From: Tribonema minus
Lineage: Eukaryota; Sar; Xanthophyceae; Tribonematales; Tribonemataceae
Length of the DNA stretch: 64,000 bases
Assembly (NCBI GenBank): GCA_017506865.1
Contig: JAFCMP010000079.1
Span: forward strand, 868,001-932,000
Direction of reading: 5' to 3'
A model generated the notes under the pieces. The model searched no databases. It worked only from the letters and a program-made list of their open reading frames with translations, and was not told the origin of the DNA. Position 1 is the stretch's first letter. Each line of letters starts with the position of its first letter. Positions 22,824-35,635 of this stretch are shown in pieces. The position numbers and the translations under genes are program-made.

Positions 22824-24286
22824 TTTGCAGCAGGTGATTTAGTTCTTCCCCTCACTTGGCAGCACCAACGCCTTTGAAGTTCGCAGTTGGTTTTAGCCGC
22901 CACAGCTGCACGAACTGCAGCTGTACGAACTGCAGTACACCAGCTCCAATGCAGTGCTGCGCTGGACAGCTGCTGCTGACGGGCAATCACGCCACCACTC
23001 AACACCTAGAAAGAAAGTGGCGTGTCACCCGCTACTTCATCGGATCTGCTGGCACACTTGTGCTGATGACTTTCGACGCCCATGTGGTTTTCAAGGCAGG
23101 AGATTTTTGATGCGGGCTAAAGTCAGTCCGCGCAACAACAAACGTCCAAGTGCAGGCACACAGGGCACTTCACTGCAATTTTACTGCAAGCTTCAGCCGC
23201 GCGCAGATGTGGGGCACTACACATTCGTCCCCATTTGACGCCAAGAACAAAAATCGTCCCCTCGCATATGTAGTTTTAGATATTCATTGACACGAAGGCC
23301 TCCCAGCAATGTGAGATGGCATTCCTGCAACAAGCAAAGCCCCATGCCGGCACAAGTCATCGCTTGCAAGTCAGACCAATGGCGGCGCGAAAGGGTAAGG
23401 AAGCGGCGTCAAGGTCATTCAAGCAACTCAACTCTGGAGGTTGGCGCGCGAATCTGTCCTCACTCACTGCATCGTACATGTTTTCAGAGCATGGTACCGC
23501 CATGCATAAAGAACATTGCTTTCAGCCCTTGCATGAACGCTACAAGCAGGATGCACATACATACTATGTTCCTACATAAAGCACGATCACTACAGCACAC
23601 AGGGGCGTGTGACAAGACCATGCACATAAGCAGGCGCGTGGTGCCCTGAAACAATCAAGCAGATCAGAGCTGGCGCACAGACATGACACAGACATGCACT
23701 TGTTTCACGAGCAACAGCTCAAACTCCCAGTTGGTGAAACCAACAAGCAAGTTGCTCGACAAATCAACCACTAAAACCACCCTTTGGTGGTTTGAAGATC
23801 ACAGCGGCAAAAAGTGTGAGGTTTGTCAAAGTATAAAACGAAGTCGGCAGAGTGAATTAAAGGCGAAGATGTCATCTGAGACAGCAGATGCACCCTTCTG
23901 CCTTAAGCAAGAGCTTGATCAGAAGAAGGTTTTGCCTGAACTGCATCTTGTCAAAATCGCCGAGGCTGCCAGTGTGACACAGCACTCCGGCAGCCACAGC
24001 TGTTAAATCATCAAATCTGAAGGAAAGTAATCGGAACCACTGCAGTGCTCATGCAGAGCTTCACGTGCGGCATGCAAGACCATTGAGGGACTGTGCGCAC
24101 AACTTGAAGTGCGCATATCCGAAAGATCCGGCGTTAACTGAGCACTTGATGACAGACTCAATACGGCACTTGTGTGGGCTGCAATTCACACTCAGCATGT
24201 CCAAAGGACATGCAACAAGAGCACCTACTACGCTATCACATCAGTCAGAGGTGTACGCGCACCAACAGCGCTGCGATCTTGTGTAC
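22824..24286. other. Spacer, no gene recognised
   Basis: It would include the 5' side of the bZIP-like frame and the 3' side of the P450 gene. A duplicated GCACGAACTGCAGCTGTACGAACTGCAG-type unit lies at about 22907-22935. A terminal P450 exon probably lies here, but I could not define it. Confidence 0.4.
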
Positions 24287-27200
24287 CAGCAGCAGCATTG
24301 AGCTGCAGTTTCTGAGCCTGTAAGATGGTGGTCACCACGATCACTGCCTCTAAAACTCCCAGCCTGCTGCCCAGGCAAGCGTGGGGGCCGGCGCCAAATG
24401 GCAGCCACGAAAACGAGTGGCGCCCCTCTGAGACGCCAGCAGAGAGAAGGAAAGCATCAGTTCAGAGGGGCTGTAACAGTCACATACTTCTATGTCATAC
24501 ACCAGCACCAAGATGGGGAATGAATATCACAAGCTTGAAGGCATTTCTACCGTCTTATTACCCCAGTCTGATGCAACAACACTGGCGGACATGACACGCG
24601 CTGCCTCGGCAAACGCATGGGTGGCAGCTCGCCAGCGCCGCTCTTGACGGGAATCGTGAAGATGAACTTCAACTCAAAGGTATGCACGTGGCCAGCGAGA
24701 TCTGCCCTTCAAAAGCATGAAGCACACCACATGACTCAAACCCAGCGATGCAGACACGCAGTGCACCACGTGCACCTAAGGCAAAAACCAGTTTGCGTGA
24801 TCAGCGAGCTCTGATCGACAGCGAGACGCATCCCACGCAAGCCGCACTAATGCTGCACGTGCCATGCGTGTCCCACCACAGCGCTACGCAACGCCAGCGC
24901 CGTCCCTACATCGTATGTTACATATGTACACACAGCACAGTCGGTGCAAGACTCGTGAGGCCACTCACCATCAGCGAGGGGGCCTGATCCGGACACATGT
25001 CGCTGCGGCAAAAATGTGTCCGGCCGCGACCACTGCTGGGGGTTTCTGCCGAGCCAAGCAGTGCTCATCACCATTCCAGACCCAGCTGGAATGTTGAAGC
25101 CGCCGAGATTGACCTGCGGAGTGAATACGTGAGGAGTATGTTAAGGAGGAGCAATCTAAAGCATGCGCACTGAAGGTACTCAAGCGCATAACTGTGGCAA
25201 GTGACTGCGCCAGGTGTGAATGTATGGCGGTCACTGTCGCTGCATGACGGCTGCGTGCTGTCGGTCGGATGGGTTTCGAACCCACGACCTTGTGCATGTC
25301 AAGCACACGCTCTACCGCTAAGCTACCGTAGCTTGTCGACTTTCATGTGTGATTCTTCTGTCCTCCCGGTACCTGGGTGCATTTAACGTGTTGCACTGCC
25401 CCTCTTCCACGTTTTGGTTACTTCTTCAGTTTCTACATGTTTTCTCTGCCCTGGGGTATCTGACACTATTGTTTACTTCGCGATTCAACAAGCTTCTCAC
25501 AGGAGGGGTTTATTAGGGGGGGGGGGATTTGGGGGGGGCCCGGGTAGTATTTTGGGGGGTCATTCTATCATGGGATTTGAGCATCAACCCTTACATTGGA
25601 CAAGTCTCGGCGTCTGCCGTCGGGAGTCCATGTGGATTGCCCTAGTCCAAGGAGTTCTCCTACTAGTAGAACAGTCAATTCATGAGTATTTCGGGTGTGA
25701 TCTTGGCCCTGGCTCGATTTGCTGTGGAAGCATGCACTCCCACACCTCTGTGTGATGCACAACACACTAGCGAGGCACATCCAGACGCTTGATGTCCGCA
25801 TCTAACGCACTACGGACGCCTGCTGACCACATCTAACGCCAGAAAAGCATCACCAGTGCGTGGGATGCTGCATTCACTTCAAGTTGCACTGGCAGAGTCT
25901 CTAAAGGGGGCGGACCATTTGGGTGCAATTGAGCTGTGAATTTGGCAAATGACTGCCGAACTTGTGTGGTCAACCGCCAACAACGGCAGGTACACTCCGC
26001 TGTTGCTTTTACCAGTGTGCGTAGTGCCGGCGAGGATAATTGAGTCATGTTTAGGGGTGGGCGGGTGTACGTGCGCGTGTGTGAGAGAGAGACTGTACGC
26101 GCAAAATGACAGCAAGGTGCACATTGACCATATGGCACCAAAGATCAGGGGGTGGTGAAGCATGGGATAAGGACCTGCCAGTGATAGCCTGCATGCCACC
26201 ACGTCTCACAAGGAAACCTCCGGGATACACCAGTAGCAACTCCTAGCTAGGGTGACTGAGAAGGAAGATACACTAGCTCAAACACTCCTCCGTGATGGCT
26301 TCAAGACCATACATGAAGTTGTGTAACTCGGCAACATCAATGGGCATACTTCGAAGTATTTAATTTGGACCATTACTTCGGGTACTTTCTGTACTCATTG
26401 CCCTGCTGAGTCCAGCTTCGCCACTTAATCGTTGTTGCATAACTTCACCAGCTACAGCGCCCTCCTGGGAAGTACGTCAGTTGTCGCATGCATGATACTT
26501 GCTGGTTGTGTCCTTCTACCGATCACATACACGGCGGCTTGGTTCCTTCAAACTACATGTGCTCACATTGAGTGATTGTGAATTCACTTGCACTGCCGCG
26601 GCGACCATACGTGAGCAAATTCTGATGTCCTATTTCCCCCCGCAGAAAGAACCTCATTTGTTTGCGAGCAGCATGCCATGTGGTGTCCTTGCAAGCAGGA
26701 AGGCCTGTGTGTCACGGTTTGTGTGTTGCATACAGGACTGCCATGTGTTCAGAATCTGTTGTCTGTGGGGTGGTTTTATGACCGAACTTCTGACCCCCTT
26801 GATGCGGCATATGATGAACTAAGTCCCCCTACTAGTATTACTGTAGACTCGGTTGTAATGAGGACAGCGGCGACGTGCAACACACCTGTCTGTTGGCCAT
26901 GCGGAATACAATCGGCGACGAGGTGTGCAGCCTCAGGGCTTCGCGCACGCACGCCGTGACGAAGGGCAGGCTCTTCTGCGCCTGCATTCAAGCAACACGA
27001 ATGCACGATTGAAGCAATAAGAGAAGCTGAAGAATGTCCAGCGTGAGGCCCCTGGGGGCAGGCTGAGATGCTGACACATGCCCACGCCACGTCAACCAAA
27101 TGACATGCAAGGCAGGTGCGGGCGCCAAAACCGCTAATGCTTGGAGCTGTGATTGACAGAGGTGGCGTGCAGCCAAAGGGTGCCAATACTTCAATCAACT

Positions 27201-30200
27201 TCTGCAGTACTAAAATTGCCGCAGTTTGCAGCTGTGCTGTCGCGCGGTCGCTCGCGCCGCATGCAGACGGTGGCGAACCGGGGACAGCAGTGCAAGTTTG
27301 CCGGACAGCGAACTTTGCCAACCGAACGTAACTTCAGCTGCGATAATATGCACTCTGGTCTGAAATGATGATGAGAGGAGCGCCGAAGCCGCCGATGAGC
27401 CTGCGGTGATGCGGAAATGATCACGACTGGTCAGACAGGTTCACTGCCACCTTGATTACCCCATACATGGTAAGATACCTGGTGGTCAATTTCTGACAGA
27501 CGGGTCACTAGCAGCAGTTGCATCCTGTAAACCTGCCGTGTACAGTTGTGATACTTGAAAAAATGACAGGTAACCTTCAAGTTGATGAAGCAGTGCAAGT
27601 GCTGGCCATGGTAAAGTATCATGATGGCAGCCGGCGACCGCCAGTGACAACGAGCGCACTAAGTCAGGCGGCTTTCTGATACTTCTAGCTCGCGGCACAG
27701 GCACAGCAAAGCAGGGGCAGCAGCAGCCGCGGACACCGAATCGCGTGGGGACTGGGCGAAACTGACGCTGGACATGACTGCGGGTCTGACTTGAAACGTG
27801 AGTCAGAGTCGAACTCACACCTTCACCTGTGCTGTTGACTGGCAGTATCCCGTGGCCATACTGAGGTGTTGCGCGGCGCACTACCGAGTACCGCGTAGTA
27901 CAATACCCACCAACCGCACGTCCTTCTACAGCTTGCCCACGCGTTTTCCTTCTAGTCTTTGACGACATCGATCCAAGCATAATGCAGACAAATCCCTTGA
28001 AAACAAATCTTTTCAGACCGTATTTTACTCTTTTACTTTTCAACAATGACACTTGTATACAGACCTGGTCGTAGGTGGGTAGCGCGCCGTCCAACCCCGC
28101 GATATCTGCCTCCAGCGCAGCCCTCACGCCCTCGTTGGACTGCAGGATCTCCCAGAGCGTCACGGCGGCGGTGCTTGCGGCGGTCTCGCTGCCGGCGATG
28201 AGGACGTCGCGGATGACGGGGGACAGCTGAGCATCTGACACGGTGCCGGACCTGGCGACGTCAGCAGAAGGGGGGGGGGGGGTGGTTGAGCGTGGCTGCA
28301 GCGTAGTATAGTGGATGCTGCGGCGCTGTGCGGTGAGGGGAAGTCGTCGTGGGCGCCGACAGCAGGGGGGGGGGGGGGGGGGGGGGGGGAGCGTGGCTGC
28401 AGTGTTGTGGACGAGCTGCTGCAACGCTGCACGAGGAGGTGAAGCCGTTGCGGTTGTGACGCGCAATGTGCAAAGTGCGCGGCGCCCGAGGCCTCGATGA
28501 GCATCGTCACGCAGAACCTCGTAAGGAGGCGTACAAGTGTGACTTCACCAGTGTGGTGAAGTAGCAGGTGGCGGCTGCACACCAGCTCTCGGATGGGTCA
28601 TGATGCAAGGCAAGCAACGCGTGGATTCACATGACTTTGTTTGCGCCTGCTGCCAGGGCATCATGACAGCAAGAGCGGCGGAGTTGCCAAGCCTGTTGCC
28701 ATGGTGGACAGGATGGACCGACTAAACCATGCTGATGGCAGCAGTAGCAGACTCCATGGCTCATAGTTTATATTTAAGGATGCCAAAGCACTGCACACAT
28801 AGTTTGGGCTCTGTCTTGCTGCACAGTTTTGTGCATGCAAGGGACTCCACTGCTACATGGTATGCATAAGTGCAGGGATGTCATGGCAGGAAACCTGTAT
28901 TGGCCAGTGTGCAGGTAGGCCAGCGCTGGTGCACGCTGAGATGTGCACGTACGGCCTCGAATCACCCCAACCCTAACCCTAACCTTAGCCCTCACCCTCA
29001 GCGACGCACACGTACCACTCCTGTACCATTGCACAGCAACAGAGTGCGAAACCTCCAGGACCGCTCCTAGCCGCCCCCAGATATGGCAGCACTCTCGTGA
29101 TTGGGCATGCCTGCTGATTCTGCATGTGCTACACACAATGCCCTCATACTTTTGCCGCAAAGTGGAGTGTCCAGGTCTGACTGCAATGTGATCGAGGCAC
29201 TAATTCTCTGGCCTTCACTTGAGGCACTTGCACAGATTTCACTGGCCTTCACATGAGGCCTTTGCCTCGGATTATGTTGAAGTTGAGCAACGGTGAGACA
29301 TTCTTCTGCGCTGCAGCTGCCCCATTGCTCAGCATAGGAATCAGCGACCAATCGCACCGCATTGCTACAAAGTGCCTTGCACTGCAATCGCCGCACTGCG
29401 TGCACTACATAGGTATGCCCTCTTTACGATATGAAAAGCGGAGCGCACGCTGCGCACTGAGCGCAATAGCACCTGAGCACTGCTGTCACGGGCATCATCA
29501 CGGCTGCATCGGTCGTCAGCAAGCGACCTGAGGCAGTGCGCTGAGCACGCCCGGGCTCGCGCCGCTGCCTGCTGTCTGCTTATAAATCACAAAAGCCAGC
29601 GGTAATGCTCGCTGCAAAAGTGTAATTGAGCGCTGCTACCAGGTTGCAGAAACACCCAACCTGACACTTGTCGCTGCTCGGGATGCACTTGGTGATGAAG
29701 CCGCCTGAGGTGATGCGGCTACTGCAAGAGATGTCTGAGTTGAGCGTTGTCAAAACAGGGGCGCTTCCACTGTACCTAAAGGTATGCACACTTTCTGCTC
29801 AGACTTCCTCAATCAGATAGCCAGTTACCTCACAGAATCAAATGCGCCCCCTACTCCTGCGCCACATAAACCCTGAGAGCGGCATGCGTGCAGTGGCCAC
29901 CCGTGCAGTTGAGCAGTGCTGCAGATCACATATGTTCTGACTCCTATCCATTGCCACACACACCACCATCAGCCTGAGAGCGGCATTGCTGCAGCGGCGC
30001 CATGTATCACACGTCCTTACTTTCTGATCGACACTTGGTGCACGTTAACTAAAGTACCTTAATAGGGAGCCAAGCACGCCCTCCCCCGCGCCACCGCCTG
30101 CCCTGAAGGCGGCGACCCTGCTGGCCACAAGCGCGGAGGAGCGCTGCTGCCATGACGCAGCGTTTGCGCCCTGGCGCCTGTCCTTGGCACGCCTGCAGTG

Positions 30201-33200
30201 TCACAGTGGCACGAGTGGTGAGCGTGCTGCGCCGTGCTGCCAGTTCGGCATCGAATAGCGCATTTTAGTGTCAGCCACTCGTGGCTCAGGTGGGGGGGGG
30301 GGGGGGGGGGGAGGGGCGAGAGGGGGGGGGGGGGGGGACTCAAATGCCATGCTTGCTTCACAAGGCATGTGAAGCCGGCTGTCAAAGGCAGATTTGCGCA
30401 GGGCCGCATCTGTGCACAAATGCTTGCTGCCATATGCGTGAGTTGAAAAAGATGGCCGTCGTGTCTGTAAGTTACGGCGTACTTCAATTCCACCGCCCCT
30501 GTGACAAGGCCTTCCTGCGCCCCATGCAGACACCGCCCATAAGAGGCTTACGCGGCTGAACTGTACTGTACACACTCGCGAGTACAAGTGTACTACTACA
30601 GTGCACAGCTGTCCTTACCGTGCATCGCGCTGCAGCTGCTGGCGCGCCTTGACGAGCTGCCTGTCCCTGTTCGTATACGCCTTGGTGAAGTCCATGAATG
30701 TTCTGCGCGAGCTGCCGCTCAGCAGGGACTCGGTGAGCTGGTACGAGTGCACCCTGGCGGCAGCAACGCTCAGCAGGATCCTGCAAGGAATGCAAGAATG
30801 ACCGGCGACCATGCGTAAGTTGTGCTTGTCCGGGGGAACCTGGTGTTGACTGCGCAAGGGGCATAAGAGTGACCGGACAGCCATGCGTAAGATGTGGTTG
30901 TACAGGGGAACCTGACGCTGATGACGTCGGGAATGTGCTGCGACAGGAGCTGAGCATCTCCACACGTGCAGACGGCTGTGCATGTGGTGCCGTGAGTGCT
31001 GAGCGTCACCGCTGGTGAGACTCCGGCTCAAGCCGTGCATGTGCTCGCGAAAGGAGGCGTGCGAGAAGGTGTGAGCTTGTCCACCCTCGGGCAGGCGCCA
31101 ACCGAGCTGTCGGCGCGTCTCAACAAGAGCTCGGCATTTGCGTTCATGGTGCAGACACCGAGTCAGTCGTGACCATTGCCGTAGCAGAACGTTGCCTCAA
31201 CAGCAGAGAAATGATTGAGAAAGGTGGACATGACTTGGTGTCGGGACGATGATGCCAGGGCGACTATACTGAAGACTCAAGACCATGCTCAAGATTCAAG
31301 ACTATAGTCAAGACTATGCTCAAGACTATACTCAAGACCCAAGGCCATACTCAAGACTAAATAGTATACTCAAGGCTCTTGAAGCGTGGCACGCCAACGA
31401 GTAGCGACCCTAAGTTGTAAGCAGCAGCGACATGTGACCAGGAACACAGGCCTGCAGAGCGCGCCCGCTGCAGCTACTGACTGCAGAGCATCGGAGCAAT
31501 AGTACTCACCAGTGCCGGAATTGCCTGAGCCCTCTCTGCAGCCTATCCACCCCCAGCTGCCGCAAAACAATCTGCCGCTGGCTGGGCAGCTTCGTACGCG
31601 GCTTGGGGGGTGCCACCGCCACCCCCTTGGCATACTCCACCGCCGTGTCCCCAAACGTGATCATAAACAGGCAGTTCAGGGCCCACTTGTTGAGGCTCTC
31701 CGCGAGCGCCCCCGCGCCGGCAGGTGACATCGCTCCGCGCACGCCCCCCGGCCCCCAGCTGCGGACCATCGCGGCTGCCTTGGCGGCGATTCAGGGGGAC
31801 AGAGCAAGGGGGTAGGGCGGGTGTTGGTGTGCGTGCGTGCCGCCGCGGCGTGTGCGAGAGGAAGGGGGCGCTTGAGAGGCTCTCGGGCGCCGTACGCCAT
31901 GATGACGCTTGCGCCACGATCGTACCCCACCTCTACATGTAGTCTGAATGGATGTGCTGAACACGTGCAGGTCTTGTGCACGCTTACAGAGTGGGCATTT
32001 CTGCGCTGCCGCAAGCGATCCTACGTCGAGCAGCATTGGCGTGCGATCATCGTCTCCATGTTCGGCCGCCACCCGCCCACCTTTGCATGAGGCCTGTCGA
32101 GCGCAATGCGCGTGGCATTAACTCCGCATTAAGGACTTGCCCACTTGGCTTGGCGGCCGCAGACCGAGCTAGCGATGTTGTACCACAATGTAAGGCGGCA
32201 AGATGGCCCGTAGCGACTGCAGGCACATGGCCGTCTCGCGAAGACGCTCAGCGCGCTGTACGTGCGCGCCGTCGCCACCATCGGGCGCGTTCGTACCGCG
32301 TCCAGCAAGCACCTGGCACACAGGGTATATGCATGCGTAGACGTGCCACAGCCCATTTAGCAAGGCATTGCACACGCAACGTTGGGCTGCGCGACCGCTG
32401 TCACGTACCATGCGCCTCCAACGACGTCAATCATCGTGCAATCAGCGAGCGACCTAGCTGGCGCGTCGCGTTGATCAACGCCGACGTCGCGATGCTTCGC
32501 CGTGCTCGCATGCGGCAGCGCAGTCTTTATAGACATTGATGATGAGCGATCAGCGCAGGTACCTCGTCTGCGATCACCGGCGCGTACGCCTCCAGCGACG
32601 CCGGCTGCAGAAAGAGCGGGTTCAGCACCCCGCGCAGCGCCGCGTGCGCGTCGCCCTGCGCCGTCACCTGCCGGAGTTTCCGCAAGAGCGGGCGCAGCAC
32701 CGGGGGTTGCGTGAAAGTTTAGGGAACGGGGAGGCTGGGGGGGGGGCAGTGCACAACTGCGTGGCAGCTGCATGATATAATGATGACGATGCTTGATTCG
32801 GGGCGGCGAGCGCTGCGCTGCACGCGTATGGTGTCCTGTGCGATCGCATGCCCTTCATGTGTGCGTGCGGAGAGCGGCGGCATTGACGCAGCGGATTTGT
32901 GTCACTACGGTCTGCATGCGTGACCGGCATGCGAACGGCGTATTGGACGTGCTATGATGGGCTCAGGGGCAAGCAGTGCGCTGTGGGGCCATGAGCCGCG
33001 CCACTTGTCATCCTTCTAAGAGTCGCACAGGAAGTGGCAGGTGGAGTCTGTGCCGCGCTGTGCTGCTTTGTTGCCTGTGGTGCTGGTCTAAGGCGTACTG
33101 TATATAGGTTGTTGGCAACTTCTTGCTGAGTTGCCCACACAGCAAAGTCCCTGTACACACTTTGCATGAGTGTAGGTGTCGTGGCGGCAGGTGGGCCAGG

Positions 33201-34049
33201 TGCGGCTCATGACTCCAGCGCCGACTGCGGTGTCTGAGCTGGACTGCCTGCCATTTGCAGCATTGCCATAGGAGTGTGTGTCATAAGGATGATGCAACCA
33301 GCTAGCAGAGGACCTCATGCACCTCGTTCGAGCGCCACGCTATCACATGTGCAAGCAACACACTCGTGCGCACTACAGCGTTGTGCTGCGCAGCAGCGGA
33401 ACAGTGTCGTGCTGCACTCACCAAGCCGCCGCCATCAGTGGAGCTAGCGCTATCATCCCTGTTGCAGAACGCTGCTGCCTGCACGACAGTGACCTGTCGC
33501 ACCAGCTCCGGGTCCTGAGTAGCAAGGCGATATCAACACGGTTGCCTGCAGTCAGATGGTGGCGCATCACGTATTGAAAGGCCCATAATTTCAGCAGCAA
33601 GTGCATAAAATCAACTGCAGTTGCCCAGAGTATACATGTCTCAGCAGCTGCCTTGCAAGCAGTGGCAGCAGTAGCAGCAGCAAAAACTGCTGACGTACCG
33701 CAACGAAATAGACGTCCCTGCTGCCCCACAGACCAGTCTTGGCGACGCTGATGCCGCCGTACTTACCGGCATAGTCAACCAGCATATCACTCAGGTCCCC
33801 GTGCCTCTGAAACTCCAGCAGGTGTCCCAGCAAGAGCATGGGCTTCGGCCCAGGAGGCACTTCATCCTGTGCTGTTGCTGACGCGACTGGCACTCCTCCC
33901 ATGCGTGACCATACGTCCTGGTACGCATTGATAGCTCTGGAAGATGCAGCTGCAAAGGGGCAGGTGCCAACGGATGTGGCAGCTTCAGTGCACCATGGGA
34001 TTGAGACCAACGTCAGAAGAAGCACTGCCAGACTAAGAGTTTGGCCCAT
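24287..34049 (-). CDS. Cytochrome P450, at least eight exons
   Basis: Minus-strand exons, 5' to 3': 34049-33699 (hydrophobic anchor LAVLLLTLV, then proline hinge VPPGPKP), 33514-33422 (B helix, DPELVRQVTV), about 32650-32563 (C helix, GDAHAALRGVLNPLF), 31778-31510 (LNKWALNCLFMITFGD), 30780-30619, 28251-28065 (I helix, LIAGSETAAST), 25113-24969 (GGFNIPAGSG to WSRPDTFLPQR) and 24427-24287 (heme loop, LPFGAGPHACLG). Heme-thiolate monooxygenases of this type are ER or plastid-envelope anchored and hydroxylate small hydrophobic substrates. The anchor implies a membrane enzyme, and the substrate is unknown. I did not find the K-helix ExxR exon, expected between 28065 and 25113, or the C-terminal exon. 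The 1.3 kb repeat copy B sits in the intron before the 25.1-kb exon. An upstream ATG at 34172 is also in frame. Confidence 0.85.
25262..25332 (-). tRNA. tRNA-Val(GAC)-like sequence, copy B (probable pseudogene)
   Basis: It has the same D, anticodon and T arms as 1012-1083, with one D-stem change (G-T pair). The acceptor 3' strand (CCGACCG) no longer pairs with GCTACGG beyond three positions, so it is unlikely to be a functional tRNA. It again sits at the repeat edge. Confidence 0.5.
25266..26577. repeat. ~1.3 kb dispersed repeat, copy B (uninterrupted)
   Basis: It is collinear with 1016-2135 joined to 7243-7432 and therefore shows the empty site of the LTR insertion (TTTCTGTACTCATTGCC at about 26387). 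It lies within a P450 intron. It carries the same G-run, GA-rich stretch and CTACTAGTAG palindrome as copy A. Confidence 0.87.
26862..27005. repeat. Second dispersed repeat family, copy 3 (partial)
   Basis: 144 bp match 8218-8345 at over 90%, from the GCGGCGACGTG block to CATTCAAGCAACACGAA. It lies in the same P450 intron as repeat copy B. Confidence 0.8.
28262..28410. repeat. Tandem duplication with poly-G/C upstream of the P450 I-helix exon
   Basis: Two copies of GAGCGTGGCTGCAG are about 107 bp apart (about 28285 and 28388). Each is preceded by a long G run (12 and about 25). On the gene strand these are C runs close to the 3' splice site at 28252. Confidence 0.65.
28966..29005. repeat. 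Interstitial telomere-like repeat
   Basis: CCCCAACCCTAACCCTAACC followed by degenerate CTTAGCCCTCACCCTCA units, inside a P450 intron. Confidence 0.75.
30783..30925. repeat. Tandem duplication across the P450 exon-5 acceptor
   Basis: Two ~70-bp units share GACCATGCGTAAG/AGCCATGCGTAAG and GGGGAACCTG. The first begins exactly at the splice acceptor of exon 30780-30619 (TTGCAG on the gene strand). The second carries a comparable GCGCAG. Confidence 0.7.
31261..31380. repeat. Minisatellite (CAAGACTATACT)-like
   Basis: About nine imperfect 12-14 bp units of the form ACTCAAGACTAT in tandem, located in the P450 intron between the exons at 31.5 and 30.8 kb. Confidence 0.8.
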
Positions 34050-35030
34050 CTGACGGCGTCCGCCTGCTGCTGCCGCCAGTGTATCCTTTGGTGCCTCTCC
34101 TCCTCCGCCCAGCACTCCTGGCGCTGTAGCGCACAGCGGTCCGGTCGCTGTTGCGTTGCCAACAGTTTTCACCTTGCATACTTCAACAAGAGGAGAGTCA
34201 CCACTTCAACAACGAAACCCTCCGGTCTCGGGATGACAATACCCTCGTCGGATCTCAGGAGACTTGATGCTGCGCTGAAAAGGGTTGCGGGGACAGCATA
34301 AGCAGTTCTGCTGCTGCTGCGGAACACGAAGTTGCTTCGAGCGCTTTGACATCAGCACTGATTGACCTCACCAGTTTCAGCCCACGGCGAGTTGTACATG
34401 TGCTCTTAGGTCGCCCTCCGGCACAGCTCTGCTCAAAACGACATGCGGCTGCCGGAATGGTGTGTGGACAAGACGCGCTCACCTCTCCTCAGCAGGCAGC
34501 AAACGACGATGGCTGCACTGAGCCTCAAGAATGCTGGTCTACGGCTGGCGATGAGTTGTGAACTACCATCATGGGCTCGTTGAGCGAGTCGGCAGGCATG
34601 GATGCAACGTTCAACGAACGTCCAGCGGGCATGTGCTGCCCCAGACGGGGCCCTCATCCACATCTGATCCAGCAAACAAGTCACCACTGCATGGCCTGCT
34701 GTCTGAAGCTGACTGATGCAGTACCATGGTTGTGATCAAATGGTGCAACGGCAATGGCGTCTGCGCAACACAGCGTGCACGAGCCTCTGAGCATCTGATG
34801 GTGCTTTGCTGACTAATTGATGTGAATGAACGAAACGGCCAACTGAGCCTTGTAGGAGCGTCGTTACACATTGAAGCCGTGCCACCAGTTCCAGTTACAA
34901 AGCAGCGACAGCAGCCTGCTGCAGCACAGTGTGAGTCACACTGTGCTGGATTAAATTGCGAAAAACGGGACCTGAATTGGAAAACGGGACCCAGCATCAA
35001 ACCACTTTGGCGAAGTCTGGTTGAACCCTG
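34050..35030. other. 5' flank of P450 gene, no gene recognised
   Basis: Only overlapping short frames are present. The likely P450 promoter lies here, but no element can be named. Confidence 0.4.
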
Positions 35031-35220
35031 CCAGCGTTCGCTGCTGAATTTCAACATGATTTTGAAGTTATTAGGTGGAGGGACCAGTGTTGAAGTTGGT
35101 TAGAAAACCATGATGAGCACTGAGCACGTTTCAAACTTCAACATGGAGTTGAAATTCTGTACTTAGCCAAACTTCACAGTTGAAGTTATAGTTCAAGTCC
35201 AAGTTCAACATGGCATATCT
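35030..35220. repeat. Cluster of TTGAAGTT/AACTTCAA motifs
   Basis: At least ten partial or full copies of the TTGAAGTT/AACTTCAA motif on both strands in under 200 bp (for example near 35060, 35090, 35135, 35178). The cluster is flanked by inverted pieces of GAAAAACGGGACCTGA (34958 and 35340-35372), which pair as a ~35-bp inverted repeat about 380 bp apart. Confidence 0.65.
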
Positions 35221-35635
35221 CCAGATCCCGAGCGCAAAAAAAAAATCTTTCTTCCATTTATTTATTTCTAGGCATGACTATTACACCCACGTCATCACAA
35301 TTGAGAGAAGTCCATTTGCAGAGTTCACCCCTGTGGGTCCCGTTTTGAAATCAGGTCCCGTTTTTCGCAATTCAAACTACGTCGTGTCACGTCGTGCAGC
35401 CATACCGCTATCACCTCGGTGTTGCTTACACAGCAGTTTTCAATCATATCAGTGGTCTTTTAACAGGCACACGACGGTGATTGCATGCCAGAGATGGCGA
35501 AATGCACAGATTGTGTGAACACATGTCATGTGTTGTCGGGTTATTGGGGCTCACCATTACCTTTGTTGCAGTGCCCTGCTCTCCATCCGTCTCAGTCATC
35601 AATATGGATGTGTCTGCTGCTGCATTTCACAGGGC

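Noticed and set aside
24600-24690. Minus-strand FELKFIFTIPVKSGAGELPP as a P450 C-terminal strand
   Set aside because: It lies upstream of the heme exon on the gene strand, the wrong order for a C-terminal segment.
27060-27210. Heme-loop-like GFGARTCLACHL on the minus strand within the P450 region
   Set aside because: Spacing of the Gly/Cys residues does not fit the P450 signature, and a proper heme loop (LPFGAGPHACLG) exists at 24.4 kb. Probably chance.
30292-30335. Long G runs as possible G-quadruplex regulatory sites
   Set aside because: Likely structure-forming, but there are many such homopolymers in this window and nothing ties this one to regulation.
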